NCBI GenBank assembly: GCA_937951625.1
Contig: CALFBP010000060.1
Location: forward strand, 1-64,000
Reading direction: 5' to 3'
Source: an uncultured Thermoguttaceae bacterium
GTDB lineage: Bacteria; Planctomycetota; Planctomycetia; Pirellulales; Thermoguttaceae
Length of the DNA: 64,000 nucleotides
Part shown: piece after piece, positions 49,218-59,271 of the stretch
How the letters are laid out: the number at the start of each line of letters is the position of its first letter
Numbering within the stretch: position 1 is the first letter of the stretch
Notes under the pieces: generated by a model
Told to the model about the DNA's origin: nothing
The model's input: only the letters and a program-made list of their open reading frames with translations
Databases searched by the model: none
Translations under genes and position numbers: made by a program

Positions 49218-50209
49218 CGGTCGGGTCTGGGACGGCGGATTCCCTCGCCAAATACCCGTGCCAAGGCAGCGGCCACGTGCTCGGCCAAGAGTTGATTTCC
49301 TTGGGCGTTGGGGTGCAGCCCGTCGTCTTGCGTGAGAAACGGCCCCCCCGTCCACGAACCCGGCGGCATGGTCGGGCTCTGGAGCAGGAGACGGCGAATA
49401 GCCGTGTCGGGAATAAGCTCCAAGCGGTGACGCCGCGCAAGCTGGCGTTCGAGACCCCAATAGGGGTCCGAAAAGAAACCGCGGGGAATCTCCATCAGGA
49501 TCACTTCCGCACCAAGCTGGCGGCAAGCGAGAATGATCTGCTCGAGGTTCTCCTCGACGACCTGACGGGCCTCGCCCTGCACGAAATCGTTGCCGCCAAG
49601 CTCCACTACCACTGCTTGGGGCTCGGCCAGGGCCAGGCGATCGAACAACTTGAGCGCCTGTCGGGAAGTGATGCCCGGCTGGCCAAGGTTGACGACGGGA
49701 ATGGAAAGGAGTTTGGCCAGGACCTCGGGATACCCGCCGTGGGGAGGGCCCATCGAAGTCATGCTGTCGCCGAGGCAGACCACCGGCCTTCCCAGCATGA
49801 TCGTCACGCCGCGCGGTCCGCGGACACTTGCCTGCCAGTCGATGGCCATCAAAGCCCAAGCCGTCCACAGGACGAGCGTCTCCGCCCCGACCATGGCCCG
49901 ACGTGCCCACCCGATCTGGCTCTGGCGCGCCAACCAGTCGGCCAGCAGGCAACTGGCGGCAACCCCGGCAAGCAACATCAATCCCGGCGTCCACGGCAAC
50001 CGTTTGGCGAGGACCACCAAGGCGCAGGCGGCCAATGGACCCCACCCCGTCCGCAACCGCAACAAGCGGATCGTCGCCCAAACGAGCCAGCCAGCGATCA
50101 TCCAAGGCGTTTCGCTGGGAAAAGCAGCCAGCGAGGCCAAGATCAACAGCCCCACTCCGATCCGCGAGGCCGTCTTCCAATGTCGTGGTCGAATCGCCAT
50201 GGGTTCCAT
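49205..50209 (-). CDS. Membrane-anchored SGNH/GDSL-family hydrolase
   Basis: 'PVVCLGDSMTSMGPPHGGYPEVLAKLL', 'VVVELGGNDFVQGEARQVVEENLEQI', 'DGLHPNAQGNQLLAEHVA'. ATG at 50209; N-terminal TM segments. Confidence 0.88.
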   Translation of the reverse strand: MEPMAIRPRHWKTASRIGVGLLILASLAAFPSETPWMIAGWLVWATIRLLRLRTGWGPLAACALVVLAKRLPWTPGLMLLAGVAASCLLADWLARQSQIGWARRAMVGAETLVLWTAWALMAIDWQASVRGPRGVTIMLGRPVVCLGDSMTSMGPPHGGYPEVLAKLLSIPVVNLGQPGITSRQALKLFDRLALAEPQAVVVELGGNDFVQGEARQVVEENLEQIILACRQLGAEVILMEIPRGFFSDPYWGLERQLARRHRLELIPDTAIRRLLLQSPTMPPGSWTGGPFLTQDDGLHPNAQGNQLLAEHVAAALARVFGEGIRRPRPDRHFP

Positions 50210-50308
50210 GGTAATCCGGGCTTGTCGTACCCGATAGGACTTGCAAAATGGAAATGTGGTTTTTTGCGAGAGCTGCCCGACAAGGACGTGTAGGGAGACG
50301 AAGCTGGC

Positions 50309-51370
50309 ATGGCGGTAGCTTGGAAAAAGAAGCTGCTCCTTGGGCCCGATGAGGTAACGCCATCGCGTGAAGGCTGGGAAGTCGTGGGGGTTTTCAATCC
50401 CGGGGCGGCGGTGATCGAGGGAAAGGTGGTGTTGCTGGTTCGGGTGGCCGAACGGCCGTGCGAGGCCCGCCCAGGGTACGTTGCTCTGCCACGATGGGAT
50501 GCAGCCGGCGGGCCAATCGTCGACTGGACTCCCAGTGACGCACTCGAGCCCGTGGACCCCCGCGTGGTGCGGATGCGATCCACTGGCCACGTGCGTCTGA
50601 CGTCCGTTTCCCACCTCCGGGTGGTATGGTGTGGCGAGGGTTTGGCGGTCGAACGCCTCGATGCGGCGCGGTTCACACCCCAGGCCGAGTACGAGGAATA
50701 CGGCGTGGAAGATCCGAGAATCACCCGCATTGGCGAGCGATATTGGATCACTTACGTGGCTGTTTCGCGTCATGGCGCGGCCACGGCCTTGGCTTCGACC
50801 CGCGACTTTCGGTCGTTCGATCGTCATGGAATCATCTTTCCGCCCGAAAATAAGGACGTGGTTTTGCTATCGGAGCCGCTGGGGGGACGCCACGCGGCTT
50901 TGCATCGGCCCAATCCGGCAACGCCGTTCTCGGCACCGGCGATGTGGCTGGCTTGGTCCGATGATCTGATCCACTGGGGCAGACACGAGCCGTTTTTTTC
51001 TGGGACGGATGTCTGGGAAAACGGGCGGGTGGGCGCCGGGCCACCGCCAATCCGCGTTGCCGATGGGTGGCTAGAGATTTATCATGGAAATCGTCGGCCG
51101 GAGTCGCCGGGCGAGGTCGGTCGGTACCAAGCCGCCGCGATGCTCCTCGACGCGGCCAATCCGGCACGCGTGCTTCGCACTTCCGGCAGGCCGATCCTCG
51201 AACCCTCGGAACCCTTCGAACGACAAGGGTTCGTTCCCGAGGTCGTATTCCCCACCGGTATCGTGGAGCGGGACGCCAAGTTGCTGGTGTATTACGGTGC
51301 CGGCGACACGTACACCGCAGTGGCGGAAGCCAGGAAACAGGAAGTCATTCAGTCCCTAGCGGAGGCATGA
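50309..51370 (+). CDS. GH130-like glycoside phosphorylase/hydrolase
   Basis: 'GVFNPGAAVIEGKVVLLVRVAER', 'EEYGVEDPRITRIGERYWITYVAVSRHG', 'IYHGNRR', 'EVVFPTGIVERDAKLLVYYGAGDTYTAVAEA'. Confidence 0.9.
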   Translation: MAVAWKKKLLLGPDEVTPSREGWEVVGVFNPGAAVIEGKVVLLVRVAERPCEARPGYVALPRWDAAGGPIVDWTPSDALEPVDPRVVRMRSTGHVRLTSVSHLRVVWCGEGLAVERLDAARFTPQAEYEEYGVEDPRITRIGERYWITYVAVSRHGAATALASTRDFRSFDRHGIIFPPENKDVVLLSEPLGGRHAALHRPNPATPFSAPAMWLAWSDDLIHWGRHEPFFSGTDVWENGRVGAGPPPIRVADGWLEIYHGNRRPESPGEVGRYQAAAMLLDAANPARVLRTSGRPILEPSEPFERQGFVPEVVFPTGIVERDAKLLVYYGAGDTYTAVAEARKQEVIQSLAEA

Positions 51371-51371
51371 G

Positions 51372-53720
51372 GTGGCCAATTCCACTGAGGTTCGCAAGAT
51401 CGCATTCATTGGCGACTATCTTCCCCGCAAGTGCGGCATCGCGACCTTCACGTCGGATTTGCGGCAGGCGGTTGCCAGCCAGTATCCGAAGTGCGAAACC
51501 ACGGTGATTCCCGTCGACGACATCGAGGGAGGTTACGATTACCCCTCCGAGGTGCGGTTCCAAATACCCGAGCAGGAGCTGGACGGCTATCGCCGCGCCG
51601 CCGACTTCCTGAATTTCAACGATTTCGACGTGGTCTGTCTTCAGCACGAATTCGGGATTTTCGGCGGGCCGGCGGGCAGTCATATCCTCGCGTTGCTGCG
51701 CAATCTTCGCATGCCCGTCGTGACCACCTTGCACACCGTGCTGCGTGAGCCGAACTCGGATCAACGGCGGGTGATGGAGCGACTCGCCGCGCGTTCGGCG
51801 CGGCTGATCGTGATGTCGGAGAAGGGAAAGGCGTTTCTGCGCGAAATTTACGGAGTCCCAGAGGCCAAAATCGACGTCATTCCTCACGGCATTCCGGACA
51901 TGCCGTTCGTCGACCCCAATTTCTACAAGGATCAGTTTGGGGTGGAGGGAAAAAACGTATTGTTGACCTTCGGGTTGCTCTCGCCCAACAAGGGCATCGA
52001 GTACGCGATCGAGGCCCTGCCCGCCATCCTCAGCGAGTTTCCCAACACGGTGTACATCGTCCTCGGGGCGACCCACCCCAATCTCGTCCGCGATCAGGGC
52101 GAAACGTATCGCATGAGTCTGGAGCGTCTTGCCCAGGATCTCAAAGTGGCGGGCAACGTGATTTTTTATAATCGCTTCGTGGAGCTTCGGGAACTGACGG
52201 AGTTCATCGGGGCGGCGGATATCTATCTCACGCCTTACCTCAATCCCGCCCAAATCACTTCAGGAACGCTTGCCTACTGTTTTGGCTGCGGGAAGGCGGT
52301 CATTTCTACTCCCTATTGGCATGCCGAAGAGCTTTTGGCGGATGGCCGGGGCGTGCTCGTGCCCTTCCGCGATAGCCAAGCCATTGCCCGCGAAGTCTCC
52401 GGCTTGCTCCGCGATGAACCGCGGCGTCACGCGATGCGGAAGCGGGCCTATTTGCTGGGCCGCGAAATGATCTGGAGCAACGTGGCCCACTTGTTTATGG
52501 AGTCGTTTCAGCGGGCGAGGCGGAGCCATCCGAGTCTGGTCGCCATGCCTGTGGCCGCCCGAGCCCAGCAGCCCGAGCGATGGGAAACGCCTCGCTTGCG
52601 CTTGGATCACTTGCTACGGATGACCGACAACACGGGGATCTTGCAGCACGCCACGTATACGATCCCCAATTTCCACGAAGGCTATTGTACTGACGACAAT
52701 GCCCGGGCACTGGTGGTAACGGTGCGGTTGGAGGAGTTGGGCGAGGACCGCGACGAAGTCCATCGGCTGACGACCACCTACGCCGCCTTTCTCGACTATG
52801 CCTTCGATCCCCGCACTGGCCTCTGGAGGAACTTTCTTGGCTTCGATCGCCGTTGGTTGGAGGAGAAAGGGTCCGAGGATTCGCTAGGCCGAGCGATCTG
52901 GGCCTTGGGCACGTGCGTCGGGCGTTCCCAACGTCGCGACCTGCAATCTTGGGCGGCGCGGTTGTTCGAACCCTCGCTCCGAATGATCGTCAACACGACC
53001 TCGCCGCGAGCGTGGGCGTCGGCCTTGCTGGGCATCCACGAGTATCTCCGGCGGCTGACCGGCGACCGGCTGGCCAGCCAAGTCCGGGACGATTTGGCCG
53101 CCCGGCTCGTTGCCCTCTATCAACATCACGCCTGCGACGAATGGCCCTGGTTCGAGAACATCGTATCCTACGGCAACGCCGGCATCCCGCAGGCCCTGAT
53201 TCTCACCGGGCGTTCGGCGGGACATGAGGAAGCTTTGCAGATCGGGTTGCGTTCCTTGGAGTGGCTCAGCCGCATCCAACGGTCTCCAAAGGGTTGGTTC
53301 CGGCCCATCGGTAGCAACGGATTTTTCCGCCGCGGCGAGCCGCCCGCTGAGTTCGACCAGCAACCGATCGAGGCGGCCACCATGGTCTCGGCGGCGATCG
53401 AGGCCTACGGGGCTACAGACAATCCGTACTGGTTGACCGAGGCGAGGCTGGCCTTCGAGTGGTTCTTGGGCAGGAATGACTTGGCCACTCCCCTGTACGA
53501 TGCCCGCACGGGGGGCTGCTGCGACGGCCTCCACGAGGACCGAGTCAATCAGAATCAAGGGGCCGAATCGACCCTCTCCTGGCTGATGGCCTTGGCCGAA
53601 ATGAAGTTGCTCGAAGGCTCGTTGGCGGCCTTCGAACGCAGTCCTCTCGCCGACGGCGGGGACAACCGCGACCACTCGCCCGCAGGCCAGTCGGCTGCAC
53701 CTCCCGCGGTTCCGAAATAA
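51372..53720 (+). CDS. GT4 glycosyltransferase fused to a C-terminal alpha/alpha-toroid-like domain
   Basis: GTG start. N-terminal 'CGIATFTSDLRQAV', 'VLLTFGLLSPNKGIEYAIEALPAI'; C-terminal helical repeat region 'GYCTDDNARALVVTVRLEELGEDRDEVHRLTTTYAAFLDYAFDPRTGLWRNFLGFDRRWLE'. Confidence 0.9.
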   Translation: MANSTEVRKIAFIGDYLPRKCGIATFTSDLRQAVASQYPKCETTVIPVDDIEGGYDYPSEVRFQIPEQELDGYRRAADFLNFNDFDVVCLQHEFGIFGGPAGSHILALLRNLRMPVVTTLHTVLREPNSDQRRVMERLAARSARLIVMSEKGKAFLREIYGVPEAKIDVIPHGIPDMPFVDPNFYKDQFGVEGKNVLLTFGLLSPNKGIEYAIEALPAILSEFPNTVYIVLGATHPNLVRDQGETYRMSLERLAQDLKVAGNVIFYNRFVELRELTEFIGAADIYLTPYLNPAQITSGTLAYCFGCGKAVISTPYWHAEELLADGRGVLVPFRDSQAIAREVSGLLRDEPRRHAMRKRAYLLGREMIWSNVAHLFMESFQRARRSHPSLVAMPVAARAQQPERWETPRLRLDHLLRMTDNTGILQHATYTIPNFHEGYCTDDNARALVVTVRLEELGEDRDEVHRLTTTYAAFLDYAFDPRTGLWRNFLGFDRRWLEEKGSEDSLGRAIWALGTCVGRSQRRDLQSWAARLFEPSLRMIVNTTSPRAWASALLGIHEYLRRLTGDRLASQVRDDLAARLVALYQHHACDEWPWFENIVSYGNAGIPQALILTGRSAGHEEALQIGLRSLEWLSRIQRSPKGWFRPIGSNGFFRRGEPPAEFDQQPIEAATMVSAAIEAYGATDNPYWLTEARLAFEWFLGRNDLATPLYDARTGGCCDGLHEDRVNQNQGAESTLSWLMALAEMKLLEGSLAAFERSPLADGGDNRDHSPAGQSAAPPAVPK

Positions 53721-54105
53721 GGGCGGCAGGTCTCTGCCCAGCGCGGGGGGAACAATTCCTCTGGCGTCGCCGCCCTTCCTTATAACGCTCAGCGCGGTCC
53801 CCCTTGTGGGACTCTTAGCGTAATTCCGCCGCGGCAACGCAGGTCGCCGCGACGGGGTCGCGATGCCGCCGTGCGCTGCGGCGCTGCGTCCAACTGATCT
53901 TGTCCGGCCTTGGATGCCGCGCAATAATGAAAAAGACGAAGGTTGGAACCAGGGTTTAACATCAAAAAGGGACGGATTCCACCCGCCTGAGGCTTCAATC
54001 CGATGCATCGCTCCGCCCGAGACTTTGCCCAGGACGGGGTGAGGTTTTGATCAGCTTGGAAGCGCAGCCTTTCGCGGCTGCCGACTTGGAGTCTTCAGCA
54101 CAGAC

Positions 54106-55560
54106 ATGGATGTCAAAAGAAGTAGCATTCTCCTTGGCCCCAACAACCGGCGCGTGCTTTTTCGGCCCTTCGAGCCGAAGGAGCCGGAACGTCAGCTCAA
54201 AATCGTCGCCCGCCTCATGGAGCTGAGCGAAGCCGAGGTCGACACGCTGTTGGAGCGGGTCTTGACCGACTTCCGTGGGCGGCATCAGCGATTAACGCAA
54301 TTCTTTTTGCAGCGGTTTGCCGCGATGCGGCAGCACTTGCTTACCGATCGCGAAATCAGCGAGAAGCGGAAGCTCTTGATCGGGTCGTACTTTACGCAAG
54401 AGTATGCCTTGGAGTCCGCGGCGCTGTTCAACCCCTCGATGGTTTGGCACCCCGATCAATCGGGCGTTCCCCCGGGGGCGAAGCGATTCATTTTGAGTTT
54501 GCGTGCGACGGGCGAAGGGCACCTCTCGTCGATTTGCTTCCGCAGCGGCATCGTGGATGCATCCGGCGAGATCACCTTGGACAAGCCATCGCGCTTCGTC
54601 GCCGCGCCGCAGGTGGTGCCCAACTCGCAGTATGACAAGACCCTTTTTCAACGGAAACTAGGCGAACTGGGGGTTGGCAACGGCTTCTTGGAACGTGTGC
54701 TCCGCCTGCTGGGCGAGACGTTCACCATTGCCGATCTGGAGGCGGGCATCGCCACGGTGCTTCGGCAACACCCGTTCGAGCGGCGCGAATGGAACCCGCT
54801 GGCCCAGGCCATGCTCGCCTTGGCCAAGGCCAACTACGAAATCCAATACGAGCCGGACGTCGACCTTTCCGAGCGGATTGTCTTCCCCTATTCCCCGACG
54901 GAGAGCAACGGCATCGAAGACGCCCGTTTCGTGGAGTTCACCGAGGACGACGGTTCGAAGTGTTATTATGCCACCTATACGGCCTTCGACGGCGATGTCA
55001 CCTTCCCGCAGCTCCTGGGCACCAAGGACTTCCTGCACTTCAAGATCAACACGCTCAACGGGCCGGAAGTGAAAAACAAGGGCATGGCCTTGTTCCCGCG
55101 GAAGATCAATGGGCTGTACGCCATGCTTTCCCGCCAGGACGGCGAAAACATCTACTTGATGTATTCGGATATGCTCCATTTCTGGTACTCCAAACAACTT
55201 CTGCTCAAGCCGACCTTCCCATGGGAATTCGTGCTGGTGGGCAACTGCGGCTCCCCCATCGAGACCGAGGCCGGTTGGCTGGTGCTGAGCCACGGGGTGG
55301 GCCCGATGCGGAGATACTCGATCGGGGCCTTCTTGTTGGATCGAGAGGATCCCTCGAAAGTGATTGGGCGGTTGCCCGAGCCTTTATTGACGCCCAACGA
55401 GAACGAGCGCGAAGGGTATGTCCCCAACGTAGTCTACAGTTGCGGCGGGCTGGTGCATGCCGGTCAACTGATCATCCCCTACGCCATGTCGGACTACGCT
55501 ACCACCTTCGCCTCCGTGCGGCTCCAGGACCTGCTCGACGCGATGAAGTCCCCGCGCTGA
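54106..55560 (+). CDS. GH130-like glycoside phosphorylase/hydrolase (second, longer paralogue)
   Basis: 'SAALFNPSMVWHPDQ', 'SNGIEDARFVEFTEDDGSKCYYATYTAFDG', 'KNKGMALFPRKINGLYAMLSRQDGENIYLMYSD', 'LSHGVGPMRRYSIGAFLLD', 'YVPNVVYSCGGLVHAGQLIIPYAMSD'. Confidence 0.9.
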   Translation: MDVKRSSILLGPNNRRVLFRPFEPKEPERQLKIVARLMELSEAEVDTLLERVLTDFRGRHQRLTQFFLQRFAAMRQHLLTDREISEKRKLLIGSYFTQEYALESAALFNPSMVWHPDQSGVPPGAKRFILSLRATGEGHLSSICFRSGIVDASGEITLDKPSRFVAAPQVVPNSQYDKTLFQRKLGELGVGNGFLERVLRLLGETFTIADLEAGIATVLRQHPFERREWNPLAQAMLALAKANYEIQYEPDVDLSERIVFPYSPTESNGIEDARFVEFTEDDGSKCYYATYTAFDGDVTFPQLLGTKDFLHFKINTLNGPEVKNKGMALFPRKINGLYAMLSRQDGENIYLMYSDMLHFWYSKQLLLKPTFPWEFVLVGNCGSPIETEAGWLVLSHGVGPMRRYSIGAFLLDREDPSKVIGRLPEPLLTPNENEREGYVPNVVYSCGGLVHAGQLIIPYAMSDYATTFASVRLQDLLDAMKSPR

Positions 55561-55611
55561 GATAGCTTGAGATTCATAATTGTCGCCTTGCGAAAAGGGG
55601 AGGCCTAGGCG

Positions 55612-56748
55612 GTGAGCGCAGCGGGAGCATTCGACGAGATTCGCATCGGCGTGATCGGCTGCGGGGGCTTCGGCCTGTTCGCCTTGCAGCATTTCGCCCA
55701 AGTGCCTGGAGTGCGGTTGGCAGGCATGGCCGGCACGCACCGCGAGGCCGCCTTGGCCGCGGCCAAGCGGTTCGGCTTGGAAAACGTCGAGGAGGTGGCC
55801 GATCTCCTCCGTCGCGAGGACATCGACTTGGTGTACATCGCCACGCCGCCGTTTTTGCATCACGATCAGGCGATTCGGGCCTTGGAGGCCGGAAAACACG
55901 TGATTTGCGAGAAGCCGATGGCGGTCGCCTTGTCCCAAGCCGACGAGATGATCGCATCCGCCGCGCGGCGTAACCTGCTCGTGGTGGCCAACCTCATGCA
56001 ACGTTACAACCCGCTGTTCGAGGCCGTGCGGACGCTCATCGAACGACGGATTTTGGGCGAGGTGCTCCACGGCTATTTCGAGAACTACGCGGCGGATGAA
56101 GGGCTGCCCGCGGAACACTGGTTTTGGGACCGCACCAAAAGCGGCGGCATCTTCATCGAGCATGGCGTGCATTTCTTCGACCTTTTCGAGGGTTGGTTGG
56201 GCAAGGGCCAAGTTGTGTCGGCGCAGGCCTGCCGCCGCCCCGACGCCGATCTCGAAGACCAGGTCCAATGCGTGGTCCGCTATGGCGGCGGCGTGCTGGT
56301 GCATTTTTACCACGGCTTCCATCAACCGGGCCGCATGGACCGCCAGGAACTCCGCTTGGTTTTCGAGCGCGGCGACGTGACGCTTTACGATTGGATCCCC
56401 AGCCGATACCGGATCCACGCCGTGGTCGACGAGGCGGCCACTCGGGCACTCTGCGATCTGTTTCCCAAGGCACGCTTGGACGTTTCGGCCACGTATGGCG
56501 GCAAGGACCGCCTCTGCCGTGGGCGTGGCCGCGACTTGGACGTTTATCAGATGGTCGAGCTTTCCGGCGGGCTCGAACGGCCGAAGCTGCACCGTTACGG
56601 CGACTTGCTCCGCGATTTGCTGAGCGACCAGCTCGCCTGGCTGCGAGACCGCTCCCACGTCCGCCGCGTTACCGAGCAGAACGGCCGCGCTAGCCTCGCC
56701 ATGGCGGTCGAGGCCGACTCGCTGGCGAGGCAAACCATGCCGGGATGA
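55612..56748 (+). CDS. Gfo/Idh/MocA-family oxidoreductase
   Basis: GTG start; 'IRIGVIGCGGFGLFALQHFAQVPGVRLAGMAG', 'DIDLVYIATPPFLHHDQAIRALEAGKHVICEKPMAV'. Confidence 0.95.
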   Translation: MSAAGAFDEIRIGVIGCGGFGLFALQHFAQVPGVRLAGMAGTHREAALAAAKRFGLENVEEVADLLRREDIDLVYIATPPFLHHDQAIRALEAGKHVICEKPMAVALSQADEMIASAARRNLLVVANLMQRYNPLFEAVRTLIERRILGEVLHGYFENYAADEGLPAEHWFWDRTKSGGIFIEHGVHFFDLFEGWLGKGQVVSAQACRRPDADLEDQVQCVVRYGGGVLVHFYHGFHQPGRMDRQELRLVFERGDVTLYDWIPSRYRIHAVVDEAATRALCDLFPKARLDVSATYGGKDRLCRGRGRDLDVYQMVELSGGLERPKLHRYGDLLRDLLSDQLAWLRDRSHVRRVTEQNGRASLAMAVEADSLARQTMPG

Positions 56749-56770
56749 AACGTCTGGCCCGGCGGGGCGA

Positions 56771-58192
56771 TCATTCCTTTTCTTCCGGCTCGACGTGGAT
56801 CACCACCCGGCCCACGCCATCCAGCCGCGCGCGGAGATGGCCTTCCAGCCGCTCGGTGAGCTGATGGGCGTAGGTGATGGCGGTGTCGGGGGGCATTGGG
56901 CAGTGGAAGGAAATCGCCAATTCACACCCCGTGCTTTGGACCTTGACATCGTGCGGTTCGATCGCCATTCCGGACGCGGCGAAGTATTCTCGGATCGCGG
57001 CGCAGACCGCGGCCTCGCTGACTCGCTGGGTCGGAATGGTTGCGGTGGTCTCGCCCGCGGGTTCGATATGGCTGACGACTTCCGCCAGATCAGGTAGTTT
57101 GGAGCGCAGGTCCTGTTCGAAGGCCGTGGCTTGCCGGTGGGCCTCGTCGAGCCGCAACGAGTCGTCGACCTCCAGGTGGCACTCGATGGAACGGTGGCCT
57201 TCCCGCTCATAGATGCGAATCCCATGCACGCTTAGGCCATGTTGGGCCGCCACCCTCCGCACCGTGGTGAGAAGGTCTTCCGATGGAGCGGCGACCGGCT
57301 CCAAATGGACGACCACGTCAGCGCCCGGGGCCACGCGGCGAACGGCGGCCTCGGCCTCATCGGCGATTTCGTGGGAACGCTCGAACGTGGTGCTCCGATC
57401 GACTTCGAGGACAACGTCGGCAAACACCTCGGGTCCACTGCGGCGCACGCGGACTTGGCGGACGCTCGCCACGTCAGGAACGCTCGCGGCCGCGGCGGCC
57501 ACCTCTTCGCGCAACTGCCGCGGCACGCTGTCCAAAAGGTCGTCGATCGACTTCTTGCCCAAGCGAAGGCTGATCCCGATCACGATTCCCGCCACCACAA
57601 GGGCGGCCACAGCGTCGGCCTTCACCAACCAAGGCAGACCGAAACGATTGCCGAGCGCGACCGTGGCCAGGCCGAACAACACCACGGCTGAACTCCAGAT
57701 GTCGGTAGAGAAATGCAGGGCGTCGGCCTCGAGGGCCTGACTGTGATACTTCCGGGCGGCTCGCGACAGGGCTCTTGCTCGGGAAAAATCGACGGCCATC
57801 GAGACGAGCACCACAAGGAAGGCCCAGACGTTGGCGTCGACCTCCACTTCGTCGCCGAGGAGTCGTTTTCCGCCCTCGAAGATGATCCACGCGCAGGTGA
57901 CCAGGAGCAGCCCCGTCTGGCCCAGCGCCGAGAGGTTTTCGAACTTGCCATGGCCGTAGGTGTGGCTGCCGTCGGCGGGGCGACTGGAAATGCGAACTGC
58001 CCAAAGGGTCATGCCCGTGGCCACCAGGTCGAGACCCGAATGCGCCGCTTCCGAGAGGATGCCCAAGCTGTTGGTCATGAAACCAACAACCAGCTTGAGG
58101 ACCGTCAATAGGATCGCGGCGGCCAGCGAGCGCAGGGCGACGTCGCGTTTCTCCCGGGCTGCCTGCTCGCGATTCTCCAAGGCCTCGTTCAT
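56771..58192 (-). CDS. Cation diffusion facilitator (CDF) family transporter
   Basis: 'LGILSEAAHSGLDLVATGMTLWAVRISSRPADGSHTYGHGKFENLSALGQTGLLL', 'ALEADALHFSTDIWSSAVVLFGL'; ATG at 58192. The long cytoplasmic domain contains repeated 'HLEPV/HIEPAGE' segments. Confidence 0.94.
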   Translation of the reverse strand: MNEALENREQAAREKRDVALRSLAAAILLTVLKLVVGFMTNSLGILSEAAHSGLDLVATGMTLWAVRISSRPADGSHTYGHGKFENLSALGQTGLLLVTCAWIIFEGGKRLLGDEVEVDANVWAFLVVLVSMAVDFSRARALSRAARKYHSQALEADALHFSTDIWSSAVVLFGLATVALGNRFGLPWLVKADAVAALVVAGIVIGISLRLGKKSIDDLLDSVPRQLREEVAAAAASVPDVASVRQVRVRRSGPEVFADVVLEVDRSTTFERSHEIADEAEAAVRRVAPGADVVVHLEPVAAPSEDLLTTVRRVAAQHGLSVHGIRIYEREGHRSIECHLEVDDSLRLDEAHRQATAFEQDLRSKLPDLAEVVSHIEPAGETTATIPTQRVSEAAVCAAIREYFAASGMAIEPHDVKVQSTGCELAISFHCPMPPDTAITYAHQLTERLEGHLRARLDGVGRVVIHVEPEEKE

Positions 58193-58479
58193 GCGGAGAT
58201 TATAGGCCGCAAAACTTCCCAAGCGAAGAAACCGCCCGCGCGACTCGAATGGCGAAGCCCTGTCAACGGTTCCAGAGATTGCCCCCAACCCCCTCGTGCG
58301 CGGGATGGCAGAACGGTGAGAGGTTGACATTCATGCGGCTGTCTCACAAACTATCCGGTTCGGACATGCACAAGCATCCTCGGCTTTTCGGCGCCGATGC
58401 GCGATTCCCGCTTCGCTGTTTTGGTGCAGGCAGGAACCCAAGGGCAGTATGGCATTCGGTTGACTTAGGAAGGTGGGCC

Positions 58480-59262
58480 ATGGAAATCCTAATCTTCGAC
58501 ACTTACGAGCAGATGAGCAAGGCCGCGGCCAAGGCCGTGGCCGATTTGCTGAACCGCAAGCCAAACGCCGTGCTGGGATTAGCGACAGGCTCGACGCCGT
58601 TGGGGCTCTACAAAGAACTTGTCCGCATGCACAAGTACGAGGGGCTGGACTTTTCCCAGGTAACCACGTTCAACCTGGACGAGTATGTGGGTCTGAAGAA
58701 GGACCACCCGCAAAGCTACCATTACTTCATGCACGAGAACCTTTTCAAACACATCAACATCCCGCTGCAAAACATCTACATCCCCTCGGGAACGACCAAC
58801 AATTACGCGGCATTTTGCGAGTGGTATGAGCGGCGGATCAAGGAGTGCGGGGGAATCGACTTGCAGTTGTTGGGAGTCGGTTCGGATGGACACATTGCCT
58901 TCAACGAACCGTCAAGTTCCTTGGGTTCCCGCACCCGCATCAAAACCTTGGCCCATTCCACCATCCAAGACAATGCCCGGTTCTTCGAGAAGATCGAGGA
59001 TGTGCCGATCTACGCCATTACGATGGGCGTGGGCACGATCCTGGAGGCGAGGAAAATCCTCTTCCTGGCCAACGGAGCGAAGAAGGCCGACGCCGTAGCG
59101 AAGGCGATCGAGGGACCGGTCACGAGCATGATTACGGCCAGCGCGTTGCAACTCCACCCGTTTGTGACCGCGTATCTCGATCGAGAAGCGGCGAGCAAGC
59201 TGACCATGATCGACTACTACCAGTGGATTCAGGCCAAAAGCATCGAAGCTCCCAAACCGTGA
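58480..59262 (+). CDS. nagB: Glucosamine-6-phosphate deaminase
   Basis: 'VLGLATGSTPLGLYKELVRMHK', 'TFNLDEYVGLKKDHPQSYHYFMHENLF', 'LLGVGSDGHIAFNEPSSSLGSRTRIKTLA'. Confidence 0.96.
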   Translation: MEILIFDTYEQMSKAAAKAVADLLNRKPNAVLGLATGSTPLGLYKELVRMHKYEGLDFSQVTTFNLDEYVGLKKDHPQSYHYFMHENLFKHINIPLQNIYIPSGTTNNYAAFCEWYERRIKECGGIDLQLLGVGSDGHIAFNEPSSSLGSRTRIKTLAHSTIQDNARFFEKIEDVPIYAITMGVGTILEARKILFLANGAKKADAVAKAIEGPVTSMITASALQLHPFVTAYLDREAASKLTMIDYYQWIQAKSIEAPKP

Positions 59263-59271
59263 GGGTCCGGC

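Noticed and set aside
55384-56733. 449-aa minus-strand ORF opposite the Gfo/Idh gene
   Set aside because: Antisense shadow of a confident oxidoreductase.
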